Counted from the stretch's first letter, positions 42,705 to 52,467 are shown. The stretch is DNA of 64,000 nt from Rhodospirillaceae bacterium (GCA_018674495.1 JABHAA010000026.1:1-64000); one strand, 5' to 3'. Notes: generated by a model not told the origin, from the letters alone. Numbers and translations are program-made.

Positions 42705-44599
42705 TCCACGAACTCCGCCAATGTCGTGGATGGCGGTGCATCGCCGGGCACGCCTTCGCCGTAGAGCCGGACGGCCAGTTCCAGCATCATCAGACTATAG
42801 ACGCGAAAGCCGTGGCGGTCGGGATCAGCCAGTAAGCGTTCGATACCGTCTGCGCTCCACCAGCCCCGCTCCAAGCTCTCGGGCCGCGTCAGAAGACGGC
42901 GCGCCGGTGCGGCAAGTCCGCTCTTCAGCCAATGTGGTACCGGCGAGGCAAATCCCTGTTTCGGCGCATCGATCACGTCGGCGGGCAACAAATCCCTCGC
43001 CATGGCCCGTTCCAGAGATTTCTGCCGTCCACCTTGGCTGCGCAGATCATCGGGGACCGCCAATGCCGCTTCCACCAGCCGGTGATCGAGGAACGGAACG
43101 CGCCCCTCGACACTGACCGCCATGGAGGTTCGGTCCAGAAGAATCAGCAAGTCTTCGGGCAAATAGCTGGCGATATCCGCATAGAGCATGGCGGCATCGT
43201 CACTAGCGCCGGCCTCGCTCTGGAAGCTGGCGAAATGTGCCGCTTGGGCGTTGGCGCCGCCTTCCATGGCGTTGCCGATCAGGGCCCGCATGGGCGCCGG
43301 AAAATGGGTTGTATGGGCGTGCAGGTACGCGCCCCGGTCGGAGCCGAACATCTCCGCTCGGCTCAATCGCCAGGCGTTCATGGGCTGGAAGATGCGCGCC
43401 ATTGGCTCCACATAGGCGCGCCGCAGCCAGAGCGGCAGGGACAAATAGCGGCGCTCCACCGGCAACGGGAAATAGCGGCCATAGCCGGCGAACAATTCAT
43501 CGCCGCCGGTGCCGTTGAGGGCAACCTTAACCTGGTGGCCCAGGGCTTGCTCGATCAAATAGTTGGGTAGCAGCGCCGCGTCGTTCAACGGCTCTTCGGC
43601 AAACCAGGCGAGCTTGACGATCTCGTCGCCCACATGATCGGCAGCTATGCTCAGCCGGGTATGGTTGGTGCCGTAGCGTTCGGCGACGGCGCGGGCCAGG
43701 GGCGCTTCATCGATAGCGGCGCCTTCGAAGCTGACGGTGAATGTGTTGAGGGGTTGGGCCGTATGGCGGGCCGCGAGCGCCACCAAAAGTCCGGAATCGA
43801 TACCGCCCGACAACAACGCGCCGACGGCAACGTCGCTCCGCAATTGAAGACGCACCGAATCATCGAGCAAATCCAGAAGATGCCGGCGCACCTCTTCAGC
43901 GTCGGTGGGCAGAGACGCATCGGCGCGCGGCATCCAATAACGCTCGATCACGATGGCGCCGGACCCGTCGATGCTCAGCCGGTGGGCGGGCGGCAGTTTG
44001 TGCACGTTCGCGAACAAGGTCCCCGGCGAGGGCACATAACCATGCGCGAGATAGGCGTCTACGGCGCCCTCGTCGATATCCCGGTCCACCAGGCCGGTGG
44101 CGAACAAGGCCTTGATCTCGGAGGCAAAGGCAATGCCGCCGCCCTTGATTTTTGCCCAATAGAGCGGTTTCACGCCGAGCCGGTCGCGCACCAGGGAGAG
44201 CCGGTGCACCTCGCCATCATAAAGCGCCAGAGCGTACATGCCGTTCAGATGATCGACGAAGTCATCGCCGTAGCGGTGCGCCGCGGCCAGCACCGCTTCC
44301 ATGTCACCCTGGGTCTGATAGGGGTAATCATCGATAGTGCGGCGCAGTTCCAGGTAATTATAGATCTCGCCATTGCCGAGCAGCACGCGGGCGCCGGCGC
44401 GCTCGGAAATCGGTTGCTGACCGCTATCCAGATCGATGATCGCCAGCCGGCAGAAGGCGCTTTGAAACCGGCCATCGGCGGATTGGTGGCCGGACGTGCC
44501 GTCGGGTCCCCGATGGATCATCGCGCCCAAGGCTCGGTCCAGATTGATTGCCGGCGGCGGCAACCCGCGGGGAACGAAAATTCCTAGAATTCCGCACAT
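42701..44599 (-). CDS. Glutamine-dependent asparagine synthetase-like amidotransferase
   Basis: A 632-aa two-domain protein. The glutaminase domain starts at the nucleophile C2 (MCGILGIF), with HRGPDG and NGEIYNYLELR. The synthetase domain has the ATP pyrophosphatase loop LLSGGIDSGLL, GTGGDELFAGYGR and the C-terminal PFLDHRLVEAAL. ATG 44599 is the true start, because Cys2 must be exposed; the frame runs to 44908 but the extra residues are antisense-like. In polysaccharide loci such proteins amidate uronic or aminouronic acids instead of aspartate. Confidence 0.92.
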   Translation of the reverse strand: MCGILGIFVPRGLPPPAINLDRALGAMIHRGPDGTSGHQSADGRFQSAFCRLAIIDLDSGQQPISERAGARVLLGNGEIYNYLELRRTIDDYPYQTQGDMEAVLAAAHRYGDDFVDHLNGMYALALYDGEVHRLSLVRDRLGVKPLYWAKIKGGGIAFASEIKALFATGLVDRDIDEGAVDAYLAHGYVPSPGTLFANVHKLPPAHRLSIDGSGAIVIERYWMPRADASLPTDAEEVRRHLLDLLDDSVRLQLRSDVAVGALLSGGIDSGLLVALAARHTAQPLNTFTVSFEGAAIDEAPLARAVAERYGTNHTRLSIAADHVGDEIVKLAWFAEEPLNDAALLPNYLIEQALGHQVKVALNGTGGDELFAGYGRYFPLPVERRYLSLPLWLRRAYVEPMARIFQPMNAWRLSRAEMFGSDRGAYLHAHTTHFPAPMRALIGNAMEGGANAQAAHFASFQSEAGASDDAAMLYADIASYLPEDLLILLDRTSMAVSVEGRVPFLDHRLVEAALAVPDDLRSQGGRQKSLERAMARDLLPADVIDAPKQGFASPVPHWLKSGLAAPARRLLTRPESLERGWWSADGIERLLADPDRHGFRVYSLMMLELAVRLYGEGVPGDAPPSTTLAEFVE

Positions 44600-44624
44600 G
44601 GGATTCGCGTTTTTTGCGTGAGGC

Positions 44625-45692
44625 TCAAAGCTCGCCCGTATAAATGCCGTTCGCCCAATTGAGAAAGCGGCCGAGGCCGTCTTCGAGGCTGACGCTAGGC
44701 GCAAAATCCAATTGGCGGCGCGCCTTGGTGATGTCCGGACTGCGCCGCATGGGCTCGTCCGCCGGATAGCTGTCGGGATATTCGATGACGTTGCGCGCCA
44801 GCTTCTTGCCGAGCACGCCTTCGATGCAATCCACAAGCCCCTGCATGGAAATCTCCGGCTCCGGGTTGCCGATATTGTAAGCTTCACCGGCGACGCCCTT
44901 GAGCGCAACTTTAAGGAACCCGATCATGGCGTCGGTGATATAGCAAAACGTGCGGGTCTGATTGCCGCTGCCATAAAGATTGAGCGGCCGACCGGCCTTT
45001 ATGTGGCTGGCGAAATTGGGCAATACCCGATAGTCGGTTTCCTGCATGCCAGGCCCGAAGACATTGAACGGTCGGATGACGTTGGTCTCGGTGCCGTTGG
45101 TAGTGTGGAAGATATAGCACAAGGTCTCGCCGACCCGCTTGCTTTCATCGTAGCACGCCCTGGGGCCCTGGCAGGACACGTTACCCCGGTAGCTTTCGGC
45201 CATCGGCACATGCTTCGGATCGGGATCACCATAAATTTCGGACGAAGAAAAATAGGTGAAGCGGGCGCCCCTGGCGTTGGCCAGTTCCAGCATATGGCGG
45301 GTGCCGGTAATCGCTACCTCCAACGTCTCCAGCGGATAGGCGCGGTAATAAAACGGGCTGGCGATACCGGCGGCATGGATCACGTAATCCAGAGGACCGT
45401 CATAGGAAAAGGGCTGGATCACATCGTGATTGATGAATTCGACACCCGGAATTTCGGGCATATCGCGCCCGGCATCGCCGGCGGTGATCAGGTTATCGAG
45501 AACCACCAGGCGCACCGGATCATCCAGCACCCCGTCATTAAGCGCGGCGAAGGTTTCGGTGAAATAGCGGCCAAGGAAGCCGCGCCCGCCGGTAAGCAAA
45601 ACGGTCTTGCCGGAAAATTTGGCAGCATCGGGCCCGAGGCCGCTGACAATCTCGGCGATATCGGATGCAACTAAATGGCTCGCCCCGGTCAT
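44625..45692 (-). CDS. NAD-dependent epimerase/dehydratase (UDP-glucuronate decarboxylase / NDP-sugar dehydratase-like)
   Basis: A 355-aa extended SDR with LTGGRGFLGRYF as NAD site, the FSSSEIYGDP catalytic Ser region and YDESKRVGETL (Tyr and Lys). IRPFNVFGPGM and YPDSYPADEPMRRSPDI are typical of UXS and dTDP-sugar dehydratases. It lies 25 bp before the amidotransferase and overlaps the C-methyltransferase stop by 4 bp. I cannot decide whether it acts on UDP-GlcA or on a hexose. Confidence 0.85.
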   Translation of the reverse strand: MTGASHLVASDIAEIVSGLGPDAAKFSGKTVLLTGGRGFLGRYFTETFAALNDGVLDDPVRLVVLDNLITAGDAGRDMPEIPGVEFINHDVIQPFSYDGPLDYVIHAAGIASPFYYRAYPLETLEVAITGTRHMLELANARGARFTYFSSSEIYGDPDPKHVPMAESYRGNVSCQGPRACYDESKRVGETLCYIFHTTNGTETNVIRPFNVFGPGMQETDYRVLPNFASHIKAGRPLNLYGSGNQTRTFCYITDAMIGFLKVALKGVAGEAYNIGNPEPEISMQGLVDCIEGVLGKKLARNVIEYPDSYPADEPMRRSPDITKARRQLDFAPSVSLEDGLGRFLNWANGIYTGEL

Positions 45693-46924
45693 TGAACCTC
45701 CAATTTCGGTAAGGGGATGATGAACTGGCCGCCGCTTTCAGAAAACCGCCTGTGTTTGGCGATTATCGGCGCGGCAAAATTCCAGGCCAGGATTAACAGA
45801 TAATCGGGATTGCGCACATAGATTTCACTGGCCGCCAGCACCGGAATATGAAGGCCGGGGGAATAGAGACCCTGTTTCAACGGGCTGTCATCGGCGATGA
45901 AATCTAGATCATCGGCGCCGATGCCGAAATGATACATCAGCGTCGTCGCCTTGGCCGGCGCGCCGAACCCGGCGATGGTTTTTCCGCTGGCCTTGATCGC
46001 GTCCAAAAGGGCGCGCAATTCGATTTTCAAAGCATCGATCTTATCGGCGAAGGCTATCCAGGTTTCAGGCCTATCGAGACCAAGGGATTTCTCTTCGCCA
46101 ATCATGGTATCGACCGAGCCATCGCTTCCGTGCGGCCCACCCGCCAATTGTACCATGGCGCGGATCGAGCCGCCCTGGCTATTGATGGGGGCGATGGAAA
46201 ACAGCTCCAACCCATGCTTGGCGAAGAAGCGCTGCAAGGGCTGAACCGAATGACAGGCCACATGTTCGTGATAAATCGTGTCGAACAAAGTGTGCTCATA
46301 GACGGCACCGGCATATGATACTTCGAACTGAAACACACCGTCATCGGCCAGCAGCGCCCGAGCGGCGGCGGCGATGCCGTCCAGATCGTCTGCATGGGCG
46401 AAGACATTGTTGGCGGTGATGATCTTGGCGGCACCGCGATCACCCCGAATGCGCATCGCCACATCACACCCAAAAAATTCGGGCCAGGTTTCGATGCCGC
46501 GCTTAGTTGCCTCGGCAGCGATTTTGCGCGCAGGATCGATACCCAGAACGTCGAGGCCGCTTTTCTTAAAGAACCCCAGCAGCGTGCCGTCGTTGGAGCC
46601 GATATCCACCGCTAGATCGCCGGGCCCCAGCCCAAACCGCGCCACGCAATCAGCCGCATAGGCGCCGAAATGTGCAACAAAGCTTGGCGAGGTTCCCGAT
46701 ACATAGACATAATCCCGGAACAAAATTTCAGGATCGATCACGTCCAGCAATTGCAGATGGGCGCAGTCCTCGCAGAAAAATAGATCGAGCGGAAAGGTTT
46801 CTTGCGGTGCCGCCTCGGAGGCGAACGCGTTGGCCGGCGGCGTCGGGGTCAACCTAAGAACCTGGGTCAGGCGGACGCCGCCACAGAGCCGGCAATCGCT
46901 GCGCCGATGATAGGCTTCGCTCAA
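45689..46924 (-). CDS. C-methyltransferase (NovU/TylCIII type), SAM-dependent
   Basis: A 411-aa three-domain protein. The N-terminal zinc domain has CRLC (C11/C14) and CEDC (C51/C54). The Rossmann domain contains DIGSNDGTLLGFFKK. The motif YHEHVACHS carries the Glu-His pair that acts as base in sugar C-3 methyltransferases such as TcaB9. The C-terminal domain has GFGAPAKATTL and SPLKQG. It should put a methyl group on C-3 of a 4-keto sugar, making a branched deoxysugar. Overlap of 4 bp with both neighbours. Confidence 0.9.
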   Translation of the reverse strand: MSEAYHRRSDCRLCGGVRLTQVLRLTPTPPANAFASEAAPQETFPLDLFFCEDCAHLQLLDVIDPEILFRDYVYVSGTSPSFVAHFGAYAADCVARFGLGPGDLAVDIGSNDGTLLGFFKKSGLDVLGIDPARKIAAEATKRGIETWPEFFGCDVAMRIRGDRGAAKIITANNVFAHADDLDGIAAAARALLADDGVFQFEVSYAGAVYEHTLFDTIYHEHVACHSVQPLQRFFAKHGLELFSIAPINSQGGSIRAMVQLAGGPHGSDGSVDTMIGEEKSLGLDRPETWIAFADKIDALKIELRALLDAIKASGKTIAGFGAPAKATTLMYHFGIGADDLDFIADDSPLKQGLYSPGLHIPVLAASEIYVRNPDYLLILAWNFAAPIIAKHRRFSESGGQFIIPLPKLEVQ

Positions 46925-47367
46925 TCGCCGGGTACCGGATTGATGGCATCGATGCGTTCCACATCCGCCTCGTAAACCTCCTGGCGGCGGGAATTGCGCC
47001 CCAATGTGAGGAACGTGGTATCTTCGGGGAACACCATGGCATGATCGACCATGGGTGGCGTAAAAAACTGTTGGCCCTTCTGGATCACCACTTTTTCCGG
47101 CGCATCCTGACTACCGTGGGGGCGGTGGTAATATTCGATGGAACCGGAAATCACCAAGCAGAAATGCCAGTCGGTTTTGTGATAATGATTGGCGCGCACT
47201 GTGCCTTTTTTGGAGGTGATCATGACGGCGCTCCGCATGGGCAAATCCACCAGCGGCAGAATTTCGCCGCGGTCATCGGTGAAGGCGTCATCGAATGGCA
47301 CGATAACCGATTGCGGCCATAGGGCGCGCTCCGCGTCGGTCACTTCATCGATTTTGATTGCAGTCAT
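46921..47367 (-). CDS. WxcM-like cupin (sugar epimerase/isomerase-like)
   Basis: A 148-aa cupin. It has DDRGEILPLVDLP, KKGTVRANHYHKTDWHFCLVISG (the HYHKTDWH motif of FdtA/WxcM-like 3,4-ketoisomerases) and FFTPPMVDHAMVF. Members isomerise or epimerise dTDP-4-keto sugars. The start ATG 47367 has GGAAATCACC upstream. It overlaps the C-methyltransferase by 4 bp, so it probably prepares the substrate for that enzyme. Confidence 0.85.
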   Translation of the reverse strand: MTAIKIDEVTDAERALWPQSVIVPFDDAFTDDRGEILPLVDLPMRSAVMITSKKGTVRANHYHKTDWHFCLVISGSIEYYHRPHGSQDAPEKVVIQKGQQFFTPPMVDHAMVFPEDTTFLTLGRNSRRQEVYEADVERIDAINPVPGD

Positions 47368-47503
47368 GGTGATTTCCTTCAACAAGTTTGCGGCGCTGGG
47401 TTATACCTGTGGACCACGGCGCTTCCAATCAATATTGGCATTGAACAGAGGCGTAAATCTTGCAGAATTAGACTAAGATTTGCCTAAAAGGACCAACAAG
47501 CCT

Positions 47504-48187
47504 GTGAATTTTGAAGCCCTTGTTTTTGATCTCGACGGAACCTTGATCGACAGCGTTCCCGATGTGGCGGTGGCGCTGAACAAGGTGCTGGCCGCCGCTG
47601 GCCGGGACCAGCTAACTCTGGACCAAGTGCGCGGCTTTGTCGGCCACGGCGCCTGGGCCATGCTGGATGGGGTCTTTGCCCTGACCGGCGAAGCCTTGGG
47701 TAGCACCGACGCCATCGATGATGCGGTTGCCGATTATCTCGGCCATTACCGGGCCGAGCCGGCGGGTCTGACAGAAATTTATCCCGGCGTCGTTGAAGTG
47801 CTGGAAAAGCTCAGCGGCGGCGATATTAAAATGGGCATCTGTTCCAACAAACCCTACGAGATGGTGGTCGTGGTTTTAGCGGCCCTCGGGCTGGATAAAT
47901 ATTTTTGCGGCTGCACCGGCGGCGACAACGTAGCCCACCAAAAACCCGATGGCCGGCATTTGTCCGAGACTTTGGGCGAGATGGATGCTGCCGGTGCTCG
48001 CACCATTTATGTGGGCGACAGCCAGACCGATGTGGACGCAGGCCTGGATGCGGGCCTGCCGGTTGTCGCCGTTACCTATGGCTATCACCAGTTTGATCCA
48101 AACGCGGCCAAGCCCGATGTTTTTATCGACAATTTTTCTGCCCTGCCGGAAACGCTTCTCCGGATGACCGGGTTGGCGCCCAATTGA
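47504..48187 (+). CDS. HAD family hydrolase, phosphoglycolate phosphatase-like
   Basis: A 227-aa HAD-IA hydrolase. Motif I FDLDGTLIDSVPDV has the nucleophile and general acid Asp, GICSNKPYEM gives motif II, KPDGRHLSETL motif III and VGDSQTDVDAG motif IV. It resembles Gph (2-phosphoglycolate to glycolate). The start is not clear: GTG 47504 with AAGGA is preferred over TTG 47480. Its last bases overlap the TTG start of the heparinase-like gene (TTGA). Confidence 0.88.
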   Translation: MNFEALVFDLDGTLIDSVPDVAVALNKVLAAAGRDQLTLDQVRGFVGHGAWAMLDGVFALTGEALGSTDAIDDAVADYLGHYRAEPAGLTEIYPGVVEVLEKLSGGDIKMGICSNKPYEMVVVVLAALGLDKYFCGCTGGDNVAHQKPDGRHLSETLGEMDAAGARTIYVGDSQTDVDAGLDAGLPVVAVTYGYHQFDPNAAKPDVFIDNFSALPETLLRMTGLAPN

Positions 48188-49908
48188 CCGGAGCCCTGGC
48201 ATCGATATCGCGCAAAGGCCGCCAGTTCCGATCTGATCCGGTGCTGCGCCGCTGGGCGGTGGCGCGCCTTCTTGGCAGAGAATCCGGCACGCCCGCATTC
48301 CACGCCCACCATCCGCCTTATCTGGATGGCCGCCTGCCCCTGACCGCCGAGACGCCGGCGGCCGCGTTCAGTGCCCTCGACGCCACGCCGCCCGAGGCCG
48401 AGTTGACCATCGATCTTGCGGGCACCGATGTGACTGTGGCAACCGGCGGCGAAGCCGGGCTTTTCGAGCGCCGATTTGCCGACGAGGAAACGCTTTTGGC
48501 CTTGCACCGGTTCGCCTGGCTGCCTCTGGCCGAAAATGTGGAGCCGGGCTGGGTTTGCCTTCTGTGGCAAGCCTGGATGGAGCGATTTTCGAAGCCCGAT
48601 GACAGCCTTGCCTGGCACCCCTATACGGCCGCCGAACGCTGCATCAATATTCTAAACTATGGGTCGCGGGCCGGCCTGCCAGGACCGAAAAATGAAACTC
48701 TGGCCGTGCTCGGCGCCCACGGCCCGGCGATCGCAGCGCGCCTGGAATATTTCGGCGATCACGACACTTCCAACCATCTAGCCAATAATGGGCGGGGGCT
48801 TTACTTGCTCGGCCTCGCCCTTTCCATGCCCGAATGCGCCGATCTCGGTGCTGAAATTTTGGTCCAGGAAGCGGCGCGTATTTTTACCAAGCGCGCCGGT
48901 GTCTTCGCTGAAGAATCTAGTCATTATCATCTGCTTTATACGCGCGACTATCTGGAAGCCTGGCTGGCCGCCACCCAACATGGCCGGAGCGAGGCGGAAG
49001 ATTTCAAGGCAATCGCCCAAAAAGCCCTGACTTCGGCCCAGAAAATTGATCTGCCGGGGGGATATCCGCTGATTGGTGATATTTCTCCGGACGTGCCGCC
49101 GGAGGATTTGTTCGGTCTGTTGGCGCCGAATTCGGGTGGCGGCTGGCTGGGCCGTCTGGGTGATGGCGAGCGCGGCCAAGTTGAAAGCTTGATCAACGAA
49201 GCGGCGCCTCCTGAGATCTATGATCTTGCGGCGGATGGCTGGCTGCGGGCGGATTTCGGCCCCTGGTCCGGGCTCTGGCATTTGCCGCCCGGCGGCTGGG
49301 CGGCGATGCCAGGCCACGGCCATCAGGACCTGGGCGGCTTCGAGTTGCATTATGGCAAGTTACCTCTGTTCATCGATTTAGGGCGCGGCCTCTACGGCGC
49401 CGACGGCGAAGCGGTGGCCTACGTTGCGGCAGCCATGAACAACGGATTGAGCGTCGATGGGCTGGATCCCTACCCGCCGAACAAGCCCTATTACAGCGCC
49501 GCGTTTCGGCGCTCCGTGGTTGACGCCGATCCTGGATACGACATCGGCGAAGATCATGTCACCATCCAAAATTCGGGCTTCCATCGATTGGCGGGATGCG
49601 GCCTGGCGACTTATACTTGGCGCTTTAACGGCGATCAATTCAGCCTCAGCGATTGCCTCGAAGGCGCTGGCACCCGGCGCCGGGTTGTCCGCCATCTGGC
49701 GACAAGCCTGGAGGTAACGGAGAGCGAGGGCGGCTTGATCCTGTCGGGCGGCGGCCACCGGTTTCTTCTATCGTCGGAGAGCGCCATGGCGCACGTTCCG
49801 ACCATTCGCTGGCGCGCCTATAACCGGGGCGAAAGGGCAACGCTCATCACGCTCACCACCGAAGCGCGGCCACCATTGCAGATCCATTTTACTCTGAAAA
49901 TTGTGTAG
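48184..49908 (+). CDS. Heparinase II/III family protein
   Basis: A 574-aa protein of the alginate/heparin lyase superfamily, with an N-terminal alpha/alpha toroid (about 1-330) and a C-terminal beta-sandwich. WHPYTAAERCINI, DHDTSNHLANNGRGLYLLG and EESSHYHLLYTRDYLEA are family marks with the active-site His/Tyr; GHGHQDLGGFELHYGKLP is the conserved His-bearing strand. No signal peptide, so it may act on a cytoplasmic or lipid-linked glycan. Start at TTG 48184 by overlap with the HAD gene. It overlaps the next convergent gene by 20 bp. Confidence 0.88.
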   Translation: MTGALASISRKGRQFRSDPVLRRWAVARLLGRESGTPAFHAHHPPYLDGRLPLTAETPAAAFSALDATPPEAELTIDLAGTDVTVATGGEAGLFERRFADEETLLALHRFAWLPLAENVEPGWVCLLWQAWMERFSKPDDSLAWHPYTAAERCINILNYGSRAGLPGPKNETLAVLGAHGPAIAARLEYFGDHDTSNHLANNGRGLYLLGLALSMPECADLGAEILVQEAARIFTKRAGVFAEESSHYHLLYTRDYLEAWLAATQHGRSEAEDFKAIAQKALTSAQKIDLPGGYPLIGDISPDVPPEDLFGLLAPNSGGGWLGRLGDGERGQVESLINEAAPPEIYDLAADGWLRADFGPWSGLWHLPPGGWAAMPGHGHQDLGGFELHYGKLPLFIDLGRGLYGADGEAVAYVAAAMNNGLSVDGLDPYPPNKPYYSAAFRRSVVDADPGYDIGEDHVTIQNSGFHRLAGCGLATYTWRFNGDQFSLSDCLEGAGTRRRVVRHLATSLEVTESEGGLILSGGGHRFLLSSESAMAHVPTIRWRAYNRGERATLITLTTEARPPLQIHFTLKIV

Positions 49909-50842
49909 CCGGCTCCGGCTGGGAGGTTTCGGCCAAAAACTGGCGCACAGACACCAGACCGGCGAGGCCCGGCAGGATATAGCGAAGGTGCGACAGGATG
50001 GCGATGCCGGCCATCGTCTCGGCCGGCGCCCAGGGCGCAAAGAGCACGATCATGGCCAGATCGCGGGTACCGAAACCGGCCACCGTTATGGGCAACAGCC
50101 CGATCACGATAGCCGCCGGCACCAGCCCGACAATGGCCATGGCGGGCCCTTCGAAACCCAAGGCATAGAAGAAGCAGAAAAATTGAAAAAGCTGGGTTAG
50201 CCAGGAGGCCAGGGAATAGGCGAATACGCGTGCGATACCGCCTTCGAACACCTGTCTGCGCACCAGCGTCCTGGACGCATCGTACAGGCCGCCGATTTTC
50301 GGAATTCGGCGCAAATGGCGGATGATACCGCCCTCGTTGAAATTATAGAGATGCATGAAGAAATAGAATATGGCGCCGCCCAGCAGCGCCATTCCGATAG
50401 CCCAGGCGAACAATCCCTCGGCGGCATAATTGCCAAGCAGGATCAGCCCGGCGATCATGATCACAACCAGAGCCGTTAAATCCGACACCCGCTCCAAAAC
50501 GACGATGGACAGACCTTCGCTCACGGAACGCCCAGTATAGCGTTTAATGAACATGCCTTTGACCAGATCGCCGCCCTTGGATGGCAGCACCGTGTTCAGC
50601 GAGGAGGCAGCCAGAATCAGGCGCAGCGCATCGCCGGGCCTAAGCGCGCGCCCCGCCAAATACCGCAGCCGCGAGACCAAAACCATATAGACCGGCATAA
50701 AACAAAGGAGGCCGGCAATGAACCACGGCCATTTGATCTCGGCGAACACGGCGGCGAATTTGGCGATGTCGATCTGCCAAAAAATGGCAACGATGATGCC
50801 GGCAGAAATGACAACGGTGGCGATTTTTTTGAAGGCTTTCAT
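49889..50842 (-). CDS. LPG synthase TM-like (UPF0104) membrane protein
   Basis: A 317-aa polytopic protein with about 8 helices. TVVISAGIIVAIFWQIDI opens it, and SLNTVLPSKGGDLVKGMFIKRY is the conserved segment of the lysylphosphatidylglycerol synthase TM region/UPF0104 proteins, as is VSDLTALVVIMIAG. These often occur in polysaccharide loci and may move lipid-linked material. ATG 50842 overlaps the preceding stop by 4 bp (ATGA); the longer frame to 50860 is rejected. Confidence 0.85.
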   Translation of the reverse strand: MKAFKKIATVVISAGIIVAIFWQIDIAKFAAVFAEIKWPWFIAGLLCFMPVYMVLVSRLRYLAGRALRPGDALRLILAASSLNTVLPSKGGDLVKGMFIKRYTGRSVSEGLSIVVLERVSDLTALVVIMIAGLILLGNYAAEGLFAWAIGMALLGGAIFYFFMHLYNFNEGGIIRHLRRIPKIGGLYDASRTLVRRQVFEGGIARVFAYSLASWLTQLFQFFCFFYALGFEGPAMAIVGLVPAAIVIGLLPITVAGFGTRDLAMIVLFAPWAPAETMAGIAILSHLRYILPGLAGLVSVRQFLAETSQPEPATQFSE

Positions 50843-52467
50843 CGCCCGTCCCGCCGCCAAGTCCTGGACACCTCGACCGACCCTTCTTTGTTGAACGCCT
50901 CGACCTCGTCCGAATACTCGGTCCAGGCAAATAATCTGGATGCATGCCAGGAATTTGACGACGCGGTAAAAGTGGTCGTCAGGTCCGTCGAGGCTAAAAT
51001 TCTGGAGACGGAAAAATTGTTCTTGGTGCGCACAATTCGGTCGCTAATGGTCACCGTGTCGGTGCCAACGGCAATGCGGCGAAGGAGCCTAGCCGGAACC
51101 GGCAGCTTGCGATTGATCAGCAAATTTTGGATGGTCTTGCGCAAGAAATTCGGAAACCATCTCCCAACCGTGAAGTTCAAAATTCGAAACACGAGAAATT
51201 TTGCGCTGCTTGGCAGCATGGTGTTGGGAATTTTATCAAAGCCGGTTTCGATTTGAATTTCGTAATTGCCACCGGTTTCTTCAAATTCAAATTTCTCGAC
51301 ACCGGCGATAGACGGCGCCGACGCCGCACCTTTACTATCGACCAGGACCATTCCGGTATCCGATACCAGGGGCCCGTCCGGGCCACTCACCTTGATAACG
51401 CCACCTTTTTTAATGGCAATAACCGCGTGGTTGGATCCGGTCTTTAATTTGAACAAACCGCCCTCGGGATAATGGACGGCGCCTTCTGGCGGCGACCAAT
51501 TCGGACAGGCGCTCCGTTCGGAATAATCGAGCCAGGATTGCAGAAAATTATACTGGTAATGGCAAAAGGTGCGGTTGTCTTCCAGGTAGTTGCGCCGGCC
51601 TCCCTGCATGGCGGCCAGGGCCTGATCTGCCACATAGCGGGCTTCGCCGAATTCTCTGGCTAGAATTTCGAAGCCATGGGGGACGAAATGATAGCTGTTC
51701 CGATTGCCCACCTCGCCAGCGTAGGAGCCGTCCGGCCCAACCAGATTTGCGGCCAGGGAGACAGCTTTTTGCAAGGGCCTTGTCAGGCTGTCGTCGCCGG
51801 TCAGTTGCCGCAAGTGCGCCAAAAAACTGATGGTAAAAGTATCGTAGCCCGGATCGAAGCCACCATATTCGGGAAACCAGCCTTCGGGCGTCTGCCAGTC
51901 CAGAACCCGGTCGCGGAACCGGCGGGACGCATCACCCAGCTCCTTCACGCCGGTGACGTCGTGGGCGACGGCCAGCCCCAGCGCCGCCAGCGCATGGTGG
52001 TTGGACAGGCGTCCGGCTTCGTTCGCGCCCATCAGCCAGCGGCTTCTGCGCACGATGAAGTCGAGAATGTCATCCTCCGCCGAACCCAGCTGGCGCACCG
52101 CTTCGGCCATGCAGTAAAGGGTAAACGCAGTGGAACCAAATGCCCGCTCAAAGGGATAAAAATCATCGCCGGAGCCGTCTTTGTGGGCGCTGGCGGCTTG
52201 ATAGCGCATGACCGCATAGCTCAGCTCCTTTATCCGGGGCTGGCCCTTGAACGTGTTGCCAGGAAAGGCCTTCTGGAAGCACAAGGCCAGCGGCAGGGCA
52301 AACTCGCCATACATCCCGGACGGAAAATCGGTCATTTTGTATAGCCAGTATTGCCGGTCGCCGCAGCCATAGGTCTTAGATACGGGGTTTTGATCGACCA
52401 TGCTCAATAGCTTCGGCATATAGCGAAGGCCTTCAGCGGCGTAGGTGTCGCGCAAATTTTCGGTCAT
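50839..52467 (-). CDS. Alpha/alpha-toroid protein, uncharacterised
   Basis: A 542-aa protein without signal peptide. The N-terminal half has the repeating helix pairs of alpha/alpha toroids (SNHHALAALGLAVAHD, TPEGWFPEYGGFDPGYDTFTISFL and VGPDGSYAGEVGNRNSYHFVPHGF); the C-terminal half appears beta-rich. It resembles heparinase/alginate lyase-like proteins in layout, but I do not see the standard catalytic motif and give no reaction. It overlaps the genes on both sides by 4 bp, so it is part of a coupled set with a methyltransferase and a flippase-like gene. Confidence 0.65.
   Translation of the reverse strand: MTENLRDTYAAEGLRYMPKLLSMVDQNPVSKTYGCGDRQYWLYKMTDFPSGMYGEFALPLALCFQKAFPGNTFKGQPRIKELSYAVMRYQAASAHKDGSGDDFYPFERAFGSTAFTLYCMAEAVRQLGSAEDDILDFIVRRSRWLMGANEAGRLSNHHALAALGLAVAHDVTGVKELGDASRRFRDRVLDWQTPEGWFPEYGGFDPGYDTFTISFLAHLRQLTGDDSLTRPLQKAVSLAANLVGPDGSYAGEVGNRNSYHFVPHGFEILAREFGEARYVADQALAAMQGGRRNYLEDNRTFCHYQYNFLQSWLDYSERSACPNWSPPEGAVHYPEGGLFKLKTGSNHAVIAIKKGGVIKVSGPDGPLVSDTGMVLVDSKGAASAPSIAGVEKFEFEETGGNYEIQIETGFDKIPNTMLPSSAKFLVFRILNFTVGRWFPNFLRKTIQNLLINRKLPVPARLLRRIAVGTDTVTISDRIVRTKNNFSVSRILASTDLTTTFTASSNSWHASRLFAWTEYSDEVEAFNKEGSVEVSRTWRRDGR

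Noticed and set aside
43634..44587. 317-codon open frame opposite the amidotransferase
   Set aside because: Antisense of the glutaminase and synthetase domains, which are fully conserved on the minus strand.
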